Shown here: piece after piece, positions 63,650 to 64,000 of the stretch | Position numbering within the stretch: position 1 is the first letter of the stretch | How the letters are laid out: every line of letters starts with the position of its first letter | DNA from: DATARH01 sp963734125 | GTDB taxonomy: Bacteria; Pseudomonadota; Alphaproteobacteria; ATCC43930; CGMCC-115725 | Length of the DNA stretch: 64,000 bases | Assembly (NCBI GenBank): GCA_963734125.1 | Contig: CAVTGB010000016.1 | Span: 13,169-77,168 of the forward strand | Reading direction: 5' to 3' | Position numbers and translations under genes: made by a program | Notes under the pieces: generated by a model | Databases searched by the model: none | What the model was told of the DNA's origin: nothing | Seen by the model: only the letters and a program-made list of their open reading frames with translations

Positions 63650-64000
63650 CCCACCGCGCCAATCCCCACCAGCGTCCCTCCCTGGCGAGCCTCCGCCGAT
63701 GGACCGCAGGCCGCCCGGCCTCGCCGTCACTCGACGCTGAGCAATCGCCGGGTCGTTCGGCTGGATCGCGATGGACCACAAAGTCGACAGATCATCCGCA
63801 CCGGCGCTGGGTCAGCGGCTGAATGTGCCTTGAAGCATCCTGAAATTGCTCATGGGAATGACCGGGGTCGGCCCGTTCAGCCATCGGGCTGGATGACCTG
63901 AGCGCGTTCTGATGCCCCCCACAACGGACCTTTCCACAGGGACAGGGACCGACTCAGTCCGGAGGAAACTGAACGATCTGACGCCGAGACGGTGAATGTC
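63650..64000. other. Gene-poor right end
   Basis: 351 bases after the response regulator. I see no convincing open frame, RNA gene, promoter or repeat here; a gene may begin outside the window. Confidence 0.4.

Overview
The window is GC-rich chromosomal DNA that reads as an alphaproteobacterium, possibly Rhodospirillales-like. The order is an inference from gene content: hrcA-grpE without dnaK, a cspA-infA pair, recG/sdhE-mfd, mutM-ubiE-ubiB, glnBA with separate glnK and amtB genes, and many acyl-CoA and P450 genes. Alpha-type intergenic palindromes recur. I saw no rRNA, tRNA or CRISPR array.

Layout. 0-4 kb: the 5' part of ilvD, two small exported proteins, then hrcA-grpE. 3.8-8.4 kb: two tandem secreted repeat proteins with the same C-terminal region; one carries a metalloprotease domain and the other has an in-frame amber codon. 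8.5-17 kb: TusA-like protein, iron alcohol dehydrogenase, Rieske ferredoxin, RhlE helicase, infA paralogue, cspA, an orphan response regulator, parE (probably leaderless) and msrB. 17-27 kb: a nitrogen-control region with glnK, an outer-membrane barrel protein, two amtB genes, a phosphatase-kinase fusion, an AIM24 protein, glnA and glnB. Three sigma-54-like promoters precede glnK, the second amtB and glnB. 27-38 kb: aminotransferase, response regulator, recG, sdhE, mfd, aquaporin and an MFS transporter. 38.6-58 kb: a catabolic island with two amidohydrolases, two P450s each paired with a different ferredoxin type, PhyH and TauD dioxygenases, two acyl-CoA dehydrogenases, CoA ligase, SDR, phosphotransferase, RibBX, S9 peptidase, MOSC protein and enoyl-CoA hydratase. 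58-64 kb: small basic proteins, mutM, ubiE, ubiB, an IS630-type transposase relic and another orphan response regulator.

Working together. The 17-27 kb genes fit ammonium uptake and assimilation under NtrC/RpoN control. The 38.6-58 kb genes fit uptake, oxygenation, CoA activation and beta-oxidation of an unidentified hydrophobic substrate, with RibBX possibly supporting flavin demand.

Main caution. At least seven genes carry single-base indels: infA, glnK, mfd, the first amidohydrolase, the S9 peptidase, the [2Fe-2S] ferredoxin and the second P450. In every case the downstream frame still encodes conserved protein. This looks more like systematic sequence error than decay, so those genes are annotated as interrupted but probably functional in the organism.
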